NCBI GenBank assembly: GCA_022606425.2
Contig: JAHDVF020000840.1
Span: 1 to 64,000, forward strand
Source: Lepidostoma basale
Taxonomy: Eukaryota > Arthropoda > Insecta > Trichoptera > Lepidostomatidae
DNA: 64,000 nucleotides
Direction: 5' to 3'
The position numbers and the translations under genes are program-made. Below the pieces are notes generated by a model. It saw only the letters and a list, made by a program, of their open reading frames with translations. It made no database searches and had not been told where the DNA came from. Shown piece by piece: positions 62,742 through 64,000 of this stretch (position 1 is its first letter; every line of letters begins with the position of its first letter).

Positions 62742-62972
62742 TCGTATACAACAGGTCGTTTGAACCCAATTACTGTGTATAATTTATTTTCGCTATTATA
62801 TTGATTCTTATGCCATGTGATAGGTAGCCAATCTATCGCCAATTTATTGTCACGAGAATTCTACACCAGACCAAAAATAGTGTGACTATCACACTGCCAT
62901 CGCCGGGAATCGAATCCGGGACCTTCCGTATGGAAGTCAGAGCTCTTACCACTCTGCCACGAAGGTCGTGTT
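62742..62972 (-). mobile_element. SINE-1, tRNA-derived, near full length
   Basis: Minus strand: ACGACCTTCGTGGCAGAGTG and GTAAGAGCTCTGACTTCC (box A), CCCGGATTCGATTCCCGG (box B), TAGTCACACTA, GGTCTGGTGTAGAATTCTCG, GGCGATAGATTGGCTACC and GGGTTCAAACGACCTGTTGT. Box A and B are intact. Confidence 0.85.
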
Positions 62973-62974
62973 GA

Positions 62975-63148
62975 TTTAATTGTATGACGTGGATTAGAAC
63001 ACCTTCCATCAAAACAATGATTTGGATAAATTGCAAATGCAGACATGTTTCGGTCTTTTTTCGTTGCACAAATTCGATCGATGCCCAATTTTTAACATTC
63101 GTGCATTGACGGAACATGTTTAAAATAATTTATGCAAATTTTTTTTTT
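62975..63148. other. No gene recognised
   Basis: Short unique stretch; overlapping minus ORFs are shadows of the SINE and flank. Confidence 0.3.
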
Positions 63149-63149
63149 C

Positions 63150-63245
63150 AAGATCCATGTCTGGTACCCCCGACGTCGGCTATCACCCTGGCGTAGGCCT
63201 CTCTGTCTTGTGCCAGATGGAACAACTCCCCTACCCCTCGAATTC
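63150..63245 (-). mobile_element. LINE C-terminal scrap
   Basis: On the minus strand the frame reads HLAQDREAYARVIADVGGT and RHGS, a LINE tail motif (AQDRxxYxRVIADV-like). Only about 95 bp remain; the clade is unresolved. Confidence 0.5.
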
Positions 63246-63249
63246 CGAT

Positions 63250-63835
63250 TCACTCCTTGATAATCTCAAATTCTCAAATTTCAATGATCTAGCAATTTTG
63301 TTTTTGAACTATAAAGTATGGGACATGCTTGTAAAAAAACTAAGAACCGAAGGGTTCTGATGATCATTGCAGTATCATACATAAAATGTACCTTCGTAAC
63401 GTGTTAAGACTTCGGTTACAAATTTGATATGATGTCAGTTTAAACTGGTCGAACGTTCGAGAACGATATTTAAATTTATCGTAACGATCTATATGTACGT
63501 GCAAAGTGCATAACTGTCCAACAGAAAATATTCCGTCGAAATTTAATAAACTCGTCAATTTTACGAACGAGAAGAGTTAAATGTTTCGTAATAACGGCGA
63601 TATACATCCATCGGTGTGTAATTTGGGGGCATTGGGGAAATTGTGTGACTGGGGGGTAATAAATCACGGAAATGACTGTATTAGAATGTAAAGAGAGTCC
63701 GTGCAGCTGACGCCATCTGTGATGTGAAGTAAAAATGTTTATCAACGATGCAACTTATTATGATGTAACAACGACACGGTGGTTACCAAAACAGTACAGG
63801 GTGCTGGATTTCATTTTAATAATAAAAAAATTAAA
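63250..63835. other. No gene recognised
   Basis: 63360-63780 is unique and moderately AT-rich; no domain is found in the short ORFs on either strand. Confidence 0.35.
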
Positions 63836-63837
63836 AC

Positions 63838-63882
63838 CTAACCTCAGAGGGGTAAGCAGAAATAATGGACTGCCATACCAAA
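63838..63882 (-). mobile_element. LINE-T or SINE-T scrap
   Basis: CCTCAGAGGGGTAAGCAGAA and ATAATGGACTGCCATACC match the shared terminal region of LINE-T and SINE-T. Too short to tell which. Confidence 0.45.
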
Positions 63883-64000
63883 GAGAGTTATATTATTTAT
63901 AATTGCTTTTCGACACAATTGGATATTAAACAATGCTAAAGTGGAGTAAAAAAAATTTTTTTTACTTTAGAGTGACATTTTTAAATAAAATGCAATAAAT

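Noticed and set aside
1..64000. CRISPR array, prokaryotic operons or prophage
   Set aside because: No regularly spaced repeats, no dense coding, and all recognisable genes are eukaryotic transposon fragments.
1..64000. Intact Penelope-like element as source of the ribozymes
   Set aside because: No Penelope reverse transcriptase or GIY-YIG motif was seen in any listed frame; the link rests on ribozyme form only.

Overview
The window is AT-rich eukaryotic DNA with no intact host gene that I can support. Its repeat content points to an insect, most likely a moth or butterfly. The clues are a non-autonomous Helitron with a TC start and a CTAG end, a mariner element, many RTE-type LINE 3' ends coding AYVQQW-like tails, and tRNA-derived SINEs. 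The species call is inference. The window is best read as intergenic or intronic repeat-rich sequence.

Mobile elements. (1) A complete but frameshifted mariner lies at 12352-13637, with 31-bp TIRs and a TA target duplication. (2) A Helitron of about 645 bp lies at 17754-18398. (3) The commonest LINE, called LINE-T here, is present as about 25 pieces of the 3' end. They code WFGHMERMNEERM, WHDQINQ, NRRACMTRCMNVEEA and AYPFGETA, followed by a (TTAG)n tail; a sub-group has a (TTG)n tail. (4) A short non-autonomous element, SINE-T (seven copies, up to about 340 bp), shares the last ~55 bp and the (TTAG)n tail of LINE-T. (5) There are RTE-type 3' ends, five pieces of a Jockey/CR1-like LINE (best at 18483-19240), one CR1/L2-type 3' end (30240-30870), and other LINE C-terminal scraps. 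(6) Two tRNA-derived SINE families occur: SINE-1 (five copies) and SINE-2 (three copies).

The most interesting layer is a set of short repeats, mostly palindromic, called HP-A to HP-G here. Many carry a hammerhead-ribozyme-like core at or near the centre: CUGANGA, a stem-II hairpin, GAAAC, a 2-4 nt gap, then GUC, so helix III is extremely short. The best single match is 34052-34092. HP-B copies (about 11033, 21796, 31438, 31614, 31817, 50000) share one core and allow an ancestral ribozyme to be inferred. In several foldback copies (25461-25650, 28650-29072, 45785-46009, 62408-62586) two cores or half-cores face each other in opposite orientation. Short-helix-III hammerheads are known from Penelope-like retroelements and retrozymes, so these are probably relics or non-autonomous relatives of such elements. 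No Penelope reverse transcriptase or GIY-YIG endonuclease was recognised here.

Layout: 1-8.3 kb, LINE-T, RTE, SINE-T and HP-A scraps; 8.3-10.1 kb, nested LINE-T/RTE; 10.8-14 kb, HP-B, SINEs, mariner flanked by HP-E copies; 14.4-20.4 kb, several LINEs plus Helitron; 20.4-28 kb, possible promoter, SINEs, foldbacks; 28-32.3 kb, large HP-E palindrome, CR1/L2 LINE, HP-B cluster; 33-41 kb, LINE scraps, best hammerhead; 42-50.7 kb, foldbacks and LINE-T/Jockey pieces; 51-64 kb, SINE-T copies, one GC-rich ORF of unknown status, HP-A foldback, SINE-1. Stretches not listed are AT-rich and showed me no gene.
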